DNA from: Erysipelothrix tonsillarum DSM 14972
Lineage (GTDB): Bacteria > Bacillota_I > Bacilli_A > Erysipelotrichales > Erysipelotrichaceae
DNA: 64,000 bases
Assembly: GCF_000373785.1 (NCBI RefSeq)
Contig: NZ_KB892377.1
Location: forward strand, 522,934 to 586,933
Reading direction: 5' to 3'
This document shows positions 26,298-35,119 of the stretch, in pieces (position 1 is the stretch's first letter; each line of letters begins with the position of its first letter). A program made the position numbers and the translations under genes. The notes beneath the pieces are model-generated. The model did not search any database, was not told the origin of the DNA, and saw only the letters and a list, made by a program, of their open reading frames with translations.

Positions 26298-27123
26298 TGC
26301 TCAACCCTCTCTTATCTATAAGATGACTTAAAGAAGTCATGATTTTCATAATACCCGCAGATAAGACAATCATAATTAAAGCAAATACGCTTGCAGCATT
26401 CCAATTCATAAGTTCATTTGCTTGTTGATACAATAGTGTCGAAAGCATCATGTTTTTATTGCCTCCAAGTAATGAGGGAGTGACATAGGCACTAATTGTA
26501 CCTGTAAAGACTAACACCGCTCCAAGAACGATTCCTGGAAATGCGAGGGGCAAGATAATTTCTTTAAATATTGATCGACTACTCGCTCCCAATGTTTGTG
26601 CAGCTTCAATCAGTTTCCCGTCAATTTGTGAAAGTACAGAAACTAAAGTATTTACCATCACTGGTAAAAACAAATATACGGATCCAACAATGATAGAAAA
26701 TTCTGTATACATAAATCCAATTGGTTCCTGGATTATTCGAAGTCCTATCAATATTTGATTAAAAAAACCATTCTTCCCTAAGATGGTAATCCAAGCAAAA
26801 CCTCTAATCACTGCATTTGTAAATAAAGGGAATAAGACTAACGCCATGGTGATTTTACGACGTAACTCTGATCCAGATATAATAAAATAGGCAGTTGGAA
26901 ATCCCAGTACCAAACAGATTCCTGTGGTAATGAGACCGATTCGAATTGTTCGTATCAAAATACTCTGATAGAACGGATCCGAAAGAATTGATGTATAGTT
27001 TTGAAGTGTAATTCCATTATTGAAAAATGTGGGAACAATAATCATTACAAGTGGGACCACCATGCAAAGTAAAACAAGAATCAGTCCCGGCAACACATAC
27101 ATCGGTTGTTTAAAACGTTTCAT
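26287..27123 (-). CDS. ABC transporter permease, PotB-like
   Basis: 278 residues, about six membrane segments, with the EAA loop EAAQTLGASSRSIFKEIILPLAFPG. TAGGAGG lies 7 bases before the ATG. It is the first gene behind the two riboswitches and pairs with the PotC-like permease as the membrane channel. Confidence 0.9.
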   Translation of the reverse strand: MKRFKQPMYVLPGLILVLLCMVVPLVMIIVPTFFNNGITLQNYTSILSDPFYQSILIRTIRIGLITTGICLVLGFPTAYFIISGSELRRKITMALVLFPLFTNAVIRGFAWITILGKNGFFNQILIGLRIIQEPIGFMYTEFSIIVGSVYLFLPVMVNTLVSVLSQIDGKLIEAAQTLGASSRSIFKEIILPLAFPGIVLGAVLVFTGTISAYVTPSLLGGNKNMMLSTLLYQQANELMNWNAASVFALIMIVLSAGIMKIMTSLSHLIDKRGLSNEE

Positions 27124-27137
27124 GAACGCCTCCTAGC

Positions 27138-27172
27138 AAAATAAAAGCTTTCTATCAACATGATAGAAAGCT
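27138..27172 (-). terminator. Terminator of the gene-proximal riboswitch
   Basis: On the - strand AGCTTTCTATCA and TGATAGAAAGCT form a 12-bp stem with a 3-base loop, then TTTTATTTT. The 3' strand of the aptamer P1 (27186-27192) is also complementary to the left arm, which allows a competing antiterminator. Confidence 0.85.
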
Positions 27173-27185
27173 AAAAAACACTCTC

Positions 27186-27250
27186 TATCATAGTCTGACA
27201 TTTACGGTATCAGGTAGAAACGTGTCTCCTTATTAGACACATATATGATA
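27186..27250 (-). ncRNA. Guanine-type purine riboswitch (gene-proximal)
   Basis: On the - strand, P1 is TATCATA/TATGATA, P2 GTGTCT/AGACAC with loop AATAAGG, J2/3 GTTTCTACC, and P3 CTGATA/TGTCAG closed by the canonical loop CCGTAAA. The L2 GG and L3 CC can make the usual loop-loop pairs. J3/1 reads GACTATG, giving C at position 74, the guanine/hypoxanthine specificity base. A terminator follows, so ligand binding should switch the transporter genes off. Confidence 0.93.
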
Positions 27251-27271
27251 AAAAAGATTCTATTTTAATAT

Positions 27272-27304
27272 AAAAAAAGTTTTTACCAATAGGAAAAAAA
27301 CTTT
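27272..27304 (-). terminator. Terminator of the distal riboswitch
   Basis: On the - strand AAAGTTTTT (27304-27296) pairs with AAAAACTTT (27284-27276), followed by TTTT. An overlapping alternative hairpin ATAGGAAA/TTTTCCTAT can form with the aptamer's 3' flank, providing the antiterminated state. Confidence 0.7.
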
Positions 27305-27307
27305 CCT

Positions 27308-27376
27308 ATCGTAGTCCGAAATTTTCAATGGTATCGGCTAGAAACTATCACTCCATATTAGTGATGATATACGATT
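27308..27376 (-). ncRNA. Guanine-type purine riboswitch, variant P3/L3 (distal)
   Basis: On the - strand P1 is ATCGTA/TACGAT, P2 ATCACT/AGTGAT with loop AATATGG, and J2/3 GTTTCTAGC. P3 begins CCGA/TCGG but its loop region is CCATTGAAAA, three bases longer than the canonical CCGTAAA, though the CC needed for loop-loop pairing is kept. J3/1 reads GACTACG, again with C at position 74. It is the first element transcribed from the operon promoter. Confidence 0.82.
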
Positions 27377-27391
27377 CGTAAAAACAAGGAT

Positions 27392-27419
27392 ATTATAGCA
27401 TGCATTACTGTTTAATCAA
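27392..27419 (-). promoter_or_regulatory. Promoter of the riboswitch/ABC transporter/ade operon
   Basis: On the - strand TTGATT (27419-27414), a 16-bp spacer and TATAAT (27397-27392), with TGC before the -10 making it an extended -10. It lies about 16 bp before the distal aptamer. Confidence 0.8.
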
Positions 27420-27430
27420 GTGTTATTAAG

Positions 27431-27464
27431 AAAATAAAAAAAAACAAGACACGAAGGTCTTGTT
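27431..27464 (-). terminator. Terminator of the TPR-protein gene
   Basis: On the - strand AACAAGAC and GTCTTGTT form an 8-bp stem with a 6-base loop and a long T run. The stem includes the gene's stop codon. Confidence 0.88.
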
Positions 27465-28374
27465 AATGAATGTTATTACTGAGTTGATTAAGATTTAAAA
27501 GGTATGATTCTAACTCATGATTATTGTACGCATATAGCATCTGTTCAATCCCTTTCGGATTTAGATAAACTAATGCAACAACTCGATTCTCACTGTCATA
27601 CCCTACAATAGCCTCACCTTCCTCAGTATTAGCCCATTTCCGTTCGACATGGCTACAAAATTGGCTAAAAACATCCTGAGCTTTCATTGCAAAAAACTCT
27701 CGGTCACGCTTATACGACTCTACAGTATCCACAGGGACATAATAGGCATCTACAAGAACCATGTCATCCATATATATGGGAAACTCATTACCATTGATGA
27801 GTTTGAATTCTATAGAACGCACGTAGTCCAAAGCTTCTTCTGTTTCATCAATTAAATCCAACTGATTGTTCGACATACGTAAGTCCAGCGCTTTCTCGAA
27901 ATATACCTGTGCCTGTGTAAACTCATTAATTTCAAGCAAACATTTCGCGCGCTCATGATAAACATTGCTAAGGAGTCTATCTTGATTCGTATCGTTAATT
28001 TTTGTTTCAATAACATTAAAAAGCTCGATTGATTTTTCGTAATGTTTTAAACACTTTAAGAGAATCGCTTTATCAATTAGATTTGAAATTAACAGCGCAC
28101 TCTCGGTTGTACCATGAGCATAATCAATACATTTTTCTGTGTAATAAAGAGCGTCTTGATATTTGTGATCAATGCGATAAAGGTATGCGAGATTGTAATT
28201 AAGTTGATATCGCTCTTCTACATTCAAATCCGCAACAAAAATACGCTCACCCTCTCGAATTAGATTCGCTAATGATTCAGGATTATAAGCCTGTTCACGC
28301 AGATTTTGAATAGGATCATAGAGGACATAACCTTTAATTACATTTACAGCATCGCAAAACTCTAAAATATTCAT
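27463..28374 (-). CDS. TPR-repeat protein of unknown function
   Basis: 303 residues. Residues ~45-205 consist of TPR-like helical pairs (NLAYLYRIDHKYQDALYYTEKCIDYA; NVYHERAKCLLEINEFTQAQVYFEKALDLR). The last ~100 residues are non-repeat, with VDAYYVPVDTVESYKRDREFFAMKAQD and VALVYLNPKG, and match nothing recognised. No signal peptide or membrane segment. GAGGTGGG precedes the ATG. It lies between the deoB terminator and its own terminator, so it is a separate unit; no clear promoter was found. Confidence 0.75.
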   Translation of the reverse strand: MNILEFCDAVNVIKGYVLYDPIQNLREQAYNPESLANLIREGERIFVADLNVEERYQLNYNLAYLYRIDHKYQDALYYTEKCIDYAHGTTESALLISNLIDKAILLKCLKHYEKSIELFNVIETKINDTNQDRLLSNVYHERAKCLLEINEFTQAQVYFEKALDLRMSNNQLDLIDETEEALDYVRSIEFKLINGNEFPIYMDDMVLVDAYYVPVDTVESYKRDREFFAMKAQDVFSQFCSHVERKWANTEEGEAIVGYDSENRVVALVYLNPKGIEQMLYAYNNHELESYLLNLNQLSNNIH

Positions 28375-28391
28375 AAACCCACCTCTTTTTT

Positions 28392-28415
28392 TAAAAAACG
28401 CCAGTTACCTGGCGC
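28392..28415 (-). terminator. Terminator after deoB
   Basis: On the - strand CGCCAG (28414-28409 read in complement) and CTGGCG form a GC-rich stem with a 4-base loop, followed by TTTTTT. It ends the long nusB-to-deoB operon. Confidence 0.9.
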
Positions 28416-28419
28416 TTAA

Positions 28420-29607
28420 TTATTTAAGTTGATCTAGGACTGATTTTCCATAAGCAGTTGGTTTTGCTCCGAAATTATCAACTATTGTTGCACCCAAATC
28501 TGAGAATGTTTTGTTCTTTTCTAAGAGTCCACTTCCTTCGAGAGAAGGTGAATAGTAAAGCACCGGAACTTCCTCACGGGTATGGTCTGAACCAGTATGA
28601 GTTGGATCATTTCCATGATCAGCAGTGATGATTAATAGATCACGATCACCGATGTATTGTAGTAATGTACCTAATTGAACATCAAAGGCTTCCAATGCCT
28701 CCCCATAACCGATTGGATTGCGACGATGACCATACATGGCATCAAAATCAACAAGGTTAACAAACATAAAGCCATTAAAATTATGATCCTTTGTGATGCG
28801 GATTGTTTCTTCCATACCATGTTGGTTGCTCTTTGTACGGAATGCTTCTGTAATCCCTTCCCCATCAAAAATATCAACAATCTTACCCACGCTGATTACA
28901 TCATTACCATTTTCTTTTAGTGAATCAAGTGCAGTTTTTCCAAATGGTTTAAGAGCATAATCATGACGATTTGATGTGCGTTGGAAAGCACCCTTGCCAG
29001 TTCCAATAAACGGACGCGCAATAACACGACCAACTTTCCATTCATCTTTCATAGTCAATTCACGTGCAATTTCACAGCAACGGTAGAGTTCATCAAGACC
29101 AAAAACATCTTCATGAGCAGCAATTTGTAATACAGAATCCGCAGAAGTGTAGACAATCATTTTTTTTGTTGCCATGTGTTCTTCACCAAGTTCATCTAAA
29201 ATCTCAGTACCACTTGCGGCTTTATTACCAATGATACCGTAGCCTGTGCGTGCTTCAAGTTCATCCAAAAGTTCTTTTGGAAAACCTGATTCTGTAAAAG
29301 TAATAAATGGATTTTCGATATAGAGACCCATCATTTCCCAGTGACCGGTCATTGTATCTTTTCCATTAGATGCTTCAATCATTTTTGTGTAATATGCGGC
29401 AGGAGCATCGACCTTATCAACACCTTTAATATTATGTAAATTTCCTAAACCGAGTTTTTGCATATTCGGCATATTCAATCCATTCATTGCATCGGCAATG
29501 TGGCCTAATGTATCGGTTCCCACATCACCAAATTTATCAGCATCATGTGCTGCACCGGCTCCAACTGAGTCCATAACTACTGTAATAATTCGATCAAATT
29601 TCTTCAT
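28420..29607 (-). CDS. deoB: Phosphopentomutase DeoB
   Basis: Interconverts ribose-1-phosphate and ribose-5-phosphate (also the deoxy forms) in nucleoside salvage. 395 residues. Metal-site motifs of the alkaline-phosphatase superfamily are seen: [34 protein letters not shown] with the phosphorylated Thr, and [23 protein letters not shown]. The start at 29607 is chosen because AAGGAGGG stands ten bases before this ATG; an upstream in-frame start falls inside xerD. Overlaps xerD by 14 bp. Confidence 0.96.
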   Translation of the reverse strand: MKKFDRIITVVMDSVGAGAAHDADKFGDVGTDTLGHIADAMNGLNMPNMQKLGLGNLHNIKGVDKVDAPAAYYTKMIEASNGKDTMTGHWEMMGLYIENPFITFTESGFPKELLDELEARTGYGIIGNKAASGTEILDELGEEHMATKKMIVYTSADSVLQIAAHEDVFGLDELYRCCEIARELTMKDEWKVGRVIARPFIGTGKGAFQRTSNRHDYALKPFGKTALDSLKENGNDVISVGKIVDIFDGEGITEAFRTKSNQHGMEETIRITKDHNFNGFMFVNLVDFDAMYGHRRNPIGYGEALEAFDVQLGTLLQYIGDRDLLIITADHGNDPTHTGSDHTREEVPVLYYSPSLEGSGLLEKNKTFSDLGATIVDNFGAKPTAYGKSVLDQLK

Positions 29608-30508
29608 CTCTATTCCCTCCTTGATTCGAAAAACCACCTTTTAAAAATTGATCATACTCACGTTTTAATGTCGTTTTATTAACATGGGTATAAATCTGGG
29701 TTGTTGAGATATCTTGATGACCGAGGAGTTCTTGAATAATACGCAAGTCTACGCCTGTGTCTAAGATAGCTGTTGCGAAACTGTGTCGCAAAGTATGTGC
29801 TGAAATAGGTGTCATAATCCCCATCTCTTTACATCTAGATTTTATCATAGAATCAATGTATTGTCTTGAAATTACCTTGCCTTTTGCGTTAATAAAAATG
29901 TGTTCTGTTTGTTGAATGGACCACTGTGGGCGAATCACATCGATATATTCATTAATTGCACAAAGTGCATCGGATGCAAGCGGAATCATACGTTCCTTAT
30001 TTCCTTTGCCCAGAATACGCAACCATTGTTGATCTCGGTATAATTGCGAAAATTCTAAATTTACACATTCAGAAACACGAAGTCCACATCGGTATAATAA
30101 CATTAGAATTGCATAATCAAGATAGTCTTTTCCCTCGCGACGTTCAAAAGAAAACAGAATATTGATTGTTTCCTCAGATACGGTATTTGGAAGCCTCGTA
30201 CCTTTATTTTTCAGCGAAATAAAAGTCGTTGGATCATGATTAAGCTGACCACTGTTTAATAGATATTGATGAAATTGTCTTACTACAACAATTTTATGTT
30301 GAATCGTAGACATTGCATAGTCTTCTTTAAGCTCATGAATGTATTTTCTAATGGTTTGTGCTTCAACGTCGTTAAGGGTTTCAACTTCATTTTTGTTCAA
30401 GTAGTTGATGTAATGATTTAAATCATTACGATAAGAAGCAACCGTAAGCGTTGATTTGGGATCGATAAATTGAATATAATGAATAAAACCATCTACTTTA
30501 TTCTTCAT
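29594..30508 (-). CDS. xerD: Tyrosine recombinase XerD-like
   Basis: 304 residues, the size of chromosomal XerC/XerD. N-terminal SAM-like DNA-binding domain (about 1-90) and catalytic domain with [12 protein letters not shown] (first Arg), [12 protein letters not shown] (Lys), [11 protein letters not shown] (His-x-x-Arg), [16 protein letters not shown] (His and nucleophilic Tyr). Neighbours are recN and dinB, not a mobile element, and the recN-xerD-deoB proximity suggests the housekeeping dimer-resolution recombinase. Overlaps dinB by 11 bp. Confidence 0.88.
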   Translation of the reverse strand: MKNKVDGFIHYIQFIDPKSTLTVASYRNDLNHYINYLNKNEVETLNDVEAQTIRKYIHELKEDYAMSTIQHKIVVVRQFHQYLLNSGQLNHDPTTFISLKNKGTRLPNTVSEETINILFSFERREGKDYLDYAILMLLYRCGLRVSECVNLEFSQLYRDQQWLRILGKGNKERMIPLASDALCAINEYIDVIRPQWSIQQTEHIFINAKGKVISRQYIDSMIKSRCKEMGIMTPISAHTLRHSFATAILDTGVDLRIIQELLGHQDISTTQIYTHVNKTTLKREYDQFLKGGFSNQGGNRDEEI

Positions 30509-31670
30509 GAATTTGCTCCTTTAAAACGGAACGTGTTGTTTTAAATAAATCTTGTTTAAGCTCCTTATTAAGACGTTGAATGATATCATTGACAGTAATT
30601 TCTTCCAAATCGTCAAAAATATTGAGTTGCTCAATAACTTCATCTTGCGGCATTAAATTTGCCATTGTAACTGCAATGAATGTAACACCACCGGCGCCTT
30701 CAAACTCATCATAGAGACTCATAATTCGTTCAAACATCATATTTTTGTCAGATATATAGTTTTCAAACGTATAGGATCGAGCAGCTGTTTTATAGTCATC
30801 TAAACGAATTGATAAAGAGATTGTCTTTCCAAGCATACCCCGCTTTTCCATCCGCCTAACTACCTCATCGAGTTCATTTAAAATCGCAGTTCGAATTTCA
30901 TCAAGATCAGTCATCGGATCTTTAAATGTTTTAGATTGGCCAATTGACTTCATCATTATATCCGTATCAATTACAGAGTAGTCATAACCTTTTGCTTTCT
31001 CTACAAAACTCACAGCATTAATACCCAAAATAGATTTTAAGTGATCCGGATTTTGACTTGCTAAATCCCCAATGGTATTAATTCCAAGCGTTTTTAATCG
31101 TGGAACAGTTTTTTTACCGATACCGTGCATCGCTTCAATGGGCATCGGCCATAGCTTTTGCGGCACTTCTCGAATACGTAAAACTGTGATACCACGTGGT
31201 TTCTGCATATCACTCGCCATTTTCGCTAAAAACTTATTCGGTGCAACTCCGATAGAAATGGGAAGACGTAATGCTTCCCAAACTTTTTTTTGAATTTCAA
31301 CGGCTAAATCAAGTGGTTTTTCATATCGTTGAATCACTTCGGTCATATCAACATAACATTCATCAATACTTGCCGGTTGCATCATAACTGAATAGGACCG
31401 AATGATGTTCATAAATTTGACAGAAAGATCTTGATATAACGCGAAATCAACTTCTATGACTTCTAATTGCGGACATAAGCGCTTTGCATGGGCCAAGGGC
31501 ATTGCAGAGTTAACCCCGTAAGCTCTTGCTTCATAAGAGGCCGTTGTAACTACAGAACCGCGTTGATTACTGCAGACAGCAACAGGCTTTCCATATAAAG
31601 TAGGATCTGTGATTAGATGTGCGCTTGCATAAAAAGCATTAATATCAATATGAAAAATCACTTGTGCCAT
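30498..31670 (-). CDS. dinB: DNA polymerase IV (DinB, Y-family)
   Basis: Error-prone translesion polymerase. 390 residues with the catalytic IDINAFYASAHL and PASIDECYVDMT metal motifs (usual SIDEAYLD), SIGVAPNKFLAKMASDMQKP and the HhH segment MHGIGKKTVPRLKTLGI. The C-terminal little-finger domain is complete. Starts 13 bp inside recN. No LexA-type site was seen upstream, so it probably follows operon transcription. Confidence 0.93.
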   Translation of the reverse strand: MAQVIFHIDINAFYASAHLITDPTLYGKPVAVCSNQRGSVVTTASYEARAYGVNSAMPLAHAKRLCPQLEVIEVDFALYQDLSVKFMNIIRSYSVMMQPASIDECYVDMTEVIQRYEKPLDLAVEIQKKVWEALRLPISIGVAPNKFLAKMASDMQKPRGITVLRIREVPQKLWPMPIEAMHGIGKKTVPRLKTLGINTIGDLASQNPDHLKSILGINAVSFVEKAKGYDYSVIDTDIMMKSIGQSKTFKDPMTDLDEIRTAILNELDEVVRRMEKRGMLGKTISLSIRLDDYKTAARSYTFENYISDKNMMFERIMSLYDEFEGAGGVTFIAVTMANLMPQDEVIEQLNIFDDLEEITVNDIIQRLNKELKQDLFKTTRSVLKEQIHEE

Positions 31671-33313
31671 TTTAATAATTGCCCTTCTTTTAAGAGTTCA
31701 TTAGCGGAATTCAAAGAAGCTTGTGTGTCATTACCCGACATGATTAAAGCCATTTGGCGAACACGTTCCGTTTCAACAATCTCATTAATGTCTGTAATGA
31801 TATCATCATGCATCTCTTTTTTAGAAATTAAGAAATGATGATCAGCACACGCGGCAACTGCAGCTAAATGCGAAATCGTTAAAACTTGAGAACTTTGGGA
31901 TAATTGACTCATTTTAGCACCGATTTTTAAAGCTACTCGTCCACTTACTCCAGTATCAATTTCATCAAAAACAATTGTCGAGACACCGTAAATAGAACTA
32001 AATATAACTTTTAAACCTAACATCAAACGCGAAAGTTCCCCTCCACTTGCAACACGTTCCAAGGGTGCTGGAGGAACACCTTTATTCATTGAAACGTTGA
32101 AATGTACAGTTTCTGCACCATCCTGATTGAACACCGATTCTTTGATTTCAACTTCAAATTGAGCTTGTTCTAATAATAAATCACGAAGCTGTTCAATCAC
32201 AGCTTTTTCCAACTTATTCTTAGCATCGAAACGTGTTTGGGTCAATGCTGATGCCGCGATTTTAAGACGATCATCAATCTCTTTTAGCTCATTTTCTAAA
32301 TCAATTTTGATATCATCAAAATGTTCTGCTTGATTTATCTGCGTTATTAAAAGTTCTTTTTTATTAAAAATGCCCTCAAGTGATCCATATTTACGGATTA
32401 ATTGATCATATTGATATCCACGGTTTTGCAAATTATTGAATTCAAATTCATCAAAAATAAGAGTACTGTTATACTTTACAAGTTCATCACGAATATCTTC
32501 CACTTCGTAATATACATTTTTATAACGATTCTCAAGTTCCTCATTTCGAATCGATTGTATCGTATCGAGATATTGGTACAACGTACCTACAACACCCTGA
32601 TTACCATCTAATATATCCTCTAATTCAGTCACAAATGATTTTGTTTTTTCAAAATGTGATAACGTTTCCAATTGATTGTTTATTTGTTCATAATCCTCAA
32701 AACTTGGATCTAATTCTTGGATTTCTTGAAGTTGAAAGCGTGCAAACTCGATTTCGTCAGGATTGATACTGCTATGATTAAGATCTTCAATACGTTTTAA
32801 GGTTTGATGATATTCCTTAAGAATCTCTCGATAAATTGTGCGTTCTTTATCATTTTGCGCATACGCATCAAGTAGATGTAAATGGTTTTTGGGATTTAAG
32901 AGATATTGTGTTTCATGTTGTGAATGAATATCCAACACACCATCAAGAACGTGTTTAACCGTCGAAAGATTAACAACACGTTGGTTAATTTTACATACAC
33001 TTCTTCCCTCTTCATTCATCTCACGTGAAAAGACCGCATACTCTTCCTCAGGATCATACATATCAAGCGCTGCAAGTTTATGTCTTAAGTTCGTTGCTTT
33101 AGAAAGATCAAAAGCAACTTCGACACGCGCACTCTTTCCATGCTTACCAACAATACTCGCACCACTACGTTGACCTGATACAAAATTCATTGCATCAACT
33201 AGTAGTGACTTACCAGCACCTGTTTCACCCGTAAACACGTTAAACTTATCCGAAAAATCAACCGAAATATGTTGTATCAAAACAAAGTTATTGATTGTTA
33301 AGTGAGTTAGCAT
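31658..33313 (-). CDS. recN: DNA repair protein RecN
   Basis: SMC-like ATPase for double-strand-break repair. 551 residues: Walker A FTGETGAGKSLLVDAMNFVSGQ near residue 30, a central coiled-coil region, and the C-terminal ATPase half with ERVASGGELSRLMLGLK (signature) and TIVFDEIDTGVSG (Walker B). TAGGAGG precedes the ATG. In many Firmicutes argR and tlyA lie between dxs and recN; here both are missing and recN directly follows the dxs-like gene. Confidence 0.96.
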   Translation of the reverse strand: MLTHLTINNFVLIQHISVDFSDKFNVFTGETGAGKSLLVDAMNFVSGQRSGASIVGKHGKSARVEVAFDLSKATNLRHKLAALDMYDPEEEYAVFSREMNEEGRSVCKINQRVVNLSTVKHVLDGVLDIHSQHETQYLLNPKNHLHLLDAYAQNDKERTIYREILKEYHQTLKRIEDLNHSSINPDEIEFARFQLQEIQELDPSFEDYEQINNQLETLSHFEKTKSFVTELEDILDGNQGVVGTLYQYLDTIQSIRNEELENRYKNVYYEVEDIRDELVKYNSTLIFDEFEFNNLQNRGYQYDQLIRKYGSLEGIFNKKELLITQINQAEHFDDIKIDLENELKEIDDRLKIAASALTQTRFDAKNKLEKAVIEQLRDLLLEQAQFEVEIKESVFNQDGAETVHFNVSMNKGVPPAPLERVASGGELSRLMLGLKVIFSSIYGVSTIVFDEIDTGVSGRVALKIGAKMSQLSQSSQVLTISHLAAVAACADHHFLISKKEMHDDIITDINEIVETERVRQMALIMSGNDTQASLNSANELLKEGQLLKWHK

Positions 33314-33328
33314 GGTAAGCCTCCTATT

Positions 33329-35107
33329 CTATGAAAAATGATCAAATACGTCGTTTATGTGCATGTTTTGCGCTGATTTTACATCCTTAGATGTTTTATC
33401 GAGGTGAAGCCATTCAATATGCATATCAATACACTCATTTTTCGCATTATGATCTCTAAGTTTGCGAACAATGTTTTGATAGAGAATCCCATTTGTACTT
33501 TCGACATCATAAATAACCATTTTGAGATTTAAATCAATGATTTGTTTAAATATATCGGCACTCACAGATGTAATTTCAGAACAATTAATTAAACCTACAT
33601 CCAACTGATTCGTAAGAATCCTTTGTCTGAGAATCTTGACGGAAGGACCAAATGATAAAATAACACCTTTACTGGATTCGCTAAAAGCATGCTCTACATG
33701 CCATGATTCAACCGGTTCAAGAATTGTATCGGGTTCAACATACTCAAGTCCAGACGGAATTCGGAGAATACTCATTTCATGAGCCAGTACCGCATGCTCC
33801 AAAATTGAAATTGTATCAACAATTGATTTTCCCATATACACTTTAAAGTGTGCAAGATTGCTGCATAATCCTAAGTCAAAGACACCTTGTTTATAGAGAT
33901 CCCCTTCAGGATTTAACCCTGCTTCATTAATAATTATTGTAATGGGACATTGCTTCAGTGCAAATTGATTTCGTAATTGCATAACAACCCCATCAAACTG
34001 CGATGCATGAATTGAAAGAACGACACGTTTTCCATCATGAATCAGCCCATGTGCCATGGTAACCAGTGCTTGAGTTGAGCCAGAAGTGGCAATGAATCGT
34101 TCTGGACAGGTTAAGGCAAAAGTTGGTAGATAATCCTTCAGTTTAAATGCATCTGCAAGAACGTATAAATCGGGATCATCTTGTGCAATATCGGTGAGTT
34201 GATAATCAATCGCCTCCAAATAAGAATGATAATTCTCTGCACGATCATGATCTGTTTTAAACGTAGGAAACTCAAGTTTTCTTTGCTTCTTATTTTTAAG
34301 TCGCGTTTGTACATGAATTACGTGAGGTCCTTTATATTTTTTTGATAATTCAAAAACACGGATTAACTCTTTTAAATTTTGTCCATCAATGGGTCCTTGA
34401 TAGTCTACACCAAATTGTTTAAATATGGTTGGTTCCAACACAGTTTCTTTCACCGCATCGCGGATTTTTGTCAGTGTTGTTAAGATTGGACGACTTATTG
34501 GATTTGAATCTAAAAGAGATTTCATATCTTTTTTTAAACCAGTATATGTCTTGCTTATCCGAATGGATTTAATCAGTGCATCCATAGAGCTATAGTGACG
34601 CAGGAGCGATTGTTGTTCATCTATTAGAATAATCGTTAAATTGGGTTTAAAACGACTTATTTGAACCAAAGATTCATACGTAACACCATAATTTAAAACA
34701 TAATCATTCATAATAATGACGTTATTCACATTAGGATGTTCAATCGCATAACTTAAAGCGACTCCCAACCCTTCTCCAGGCTTCCCACCACTATATCGAT
34801 CACATTCTTTATGGTCATCAAGGTACATCGACCCCGAGTTCCTTAATAAAAGTTCATCAGAACGACCTGTTAAGATTTTATGAACCATAACTTGTTTACC
34901 ACCGTCAAAAATAATATTATCACGATGCCAGTCAAATACATGGTGCAAAGCGAGCGTTGTTTCAAGTACATTGATATTTTCGATAATTGTATCAACCTCA
35001 TAACGTGTCTCTGACGCAAGAAAAACAGCGATTTCATCACCCAGTTTTTCTAATTCATCAATTGTTAGAGTATTAAAATCATACGATTCGTTAAATTGTT
35101 CAAACAA
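33329..35107 (-). CDS. Degenerate DXS-like protein lacking thiamine-diphosphate motifs
   Basis: 592 residues that align along the whole of 1-deoxy-D-xylulose-5-phosphate synthase (HKILTGR at 76-82, GPIDGQNLKEL at 238-248, FDLGL at 410). The catalytic equipment is gone: DVGHQ is DGGKQ (68-72), the GDG of the ThDP/Mg site is MND (133-135), NDNE is IDEQ (162-165), the catalytic Glu of IAEQHA is Thr345, DRAG is NEAG (394-397) and THQG is YKQG (405-408). It sits in the classical dxs position after ispA. Starts at a TTG with AGGAGG eight bases upstream. The frame is intact, so a non-enzymatic or altered role is likely. Confidence 0.88.
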   Translation of the reverse strand: MFEQFNESYDFNTLTIDELEKLGDEIAVFLASETRYEVDTIIENINVLETTLALHHVFDWHRDNIIFDGGKQVMVHKILTGRSDELLLRNSGSMYLDDHKECDRYSGGKPGEGLGVALSYAIEHPNVNNVIIMNDYVLNYGVTYESLVQISRFKPNLTIILIDEQQSLLRHYSSMDALIKSIRISKTYTGLKKDMKSLLDSNPISRPILTTLTKIRDAVKETVLEPTIFKQFGVDYQGPIDGQNLKELIRVFELSKKYKGPHVIHVQTRLKNKKQRKLEFPTFKTDHDRAENYHSYLEAIDYQLTDIAQDDPDLYVLADAFKLKDYLPTFALTCPERFIATSGSTQALVTMAHGLIHDGKRVVLSIHASQFDGVVMQLRNQFALKQCPITIIINEAGLNPEGDLYKQGVFDLGLCSNLAHFKVYMGKSIVDTISILEHAVLAHEMSILRIPSGLEYVEPDTILEPVESWHVEHAFSESSKGVILSFGPSVKILRQRILTNQLDVGLINCSEITSVSADIFKQIIDLNLKMVIYDVESTNGILYQNIVRKLRDHNAKNECIDMHIEWLHLDKTSKDVKSAQNMHINDVFDHFS

Positions 35108-35119
35108 GAGACGTGCCTC

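Noticed and set aside
21797-27123. Labelling the ABC operon as spermidine/putrescine transport
   Set aside because: The guanine riboswitches and the coupled adenine deaminase argue against polyamines; kept only as a sequence-family description.
29594-30508. Integrase of a mobile element
   Set aside because: It is embedded with overlaps in a housekeeping operon, with no att repeats, phage genes or composition change; XerD fits better.
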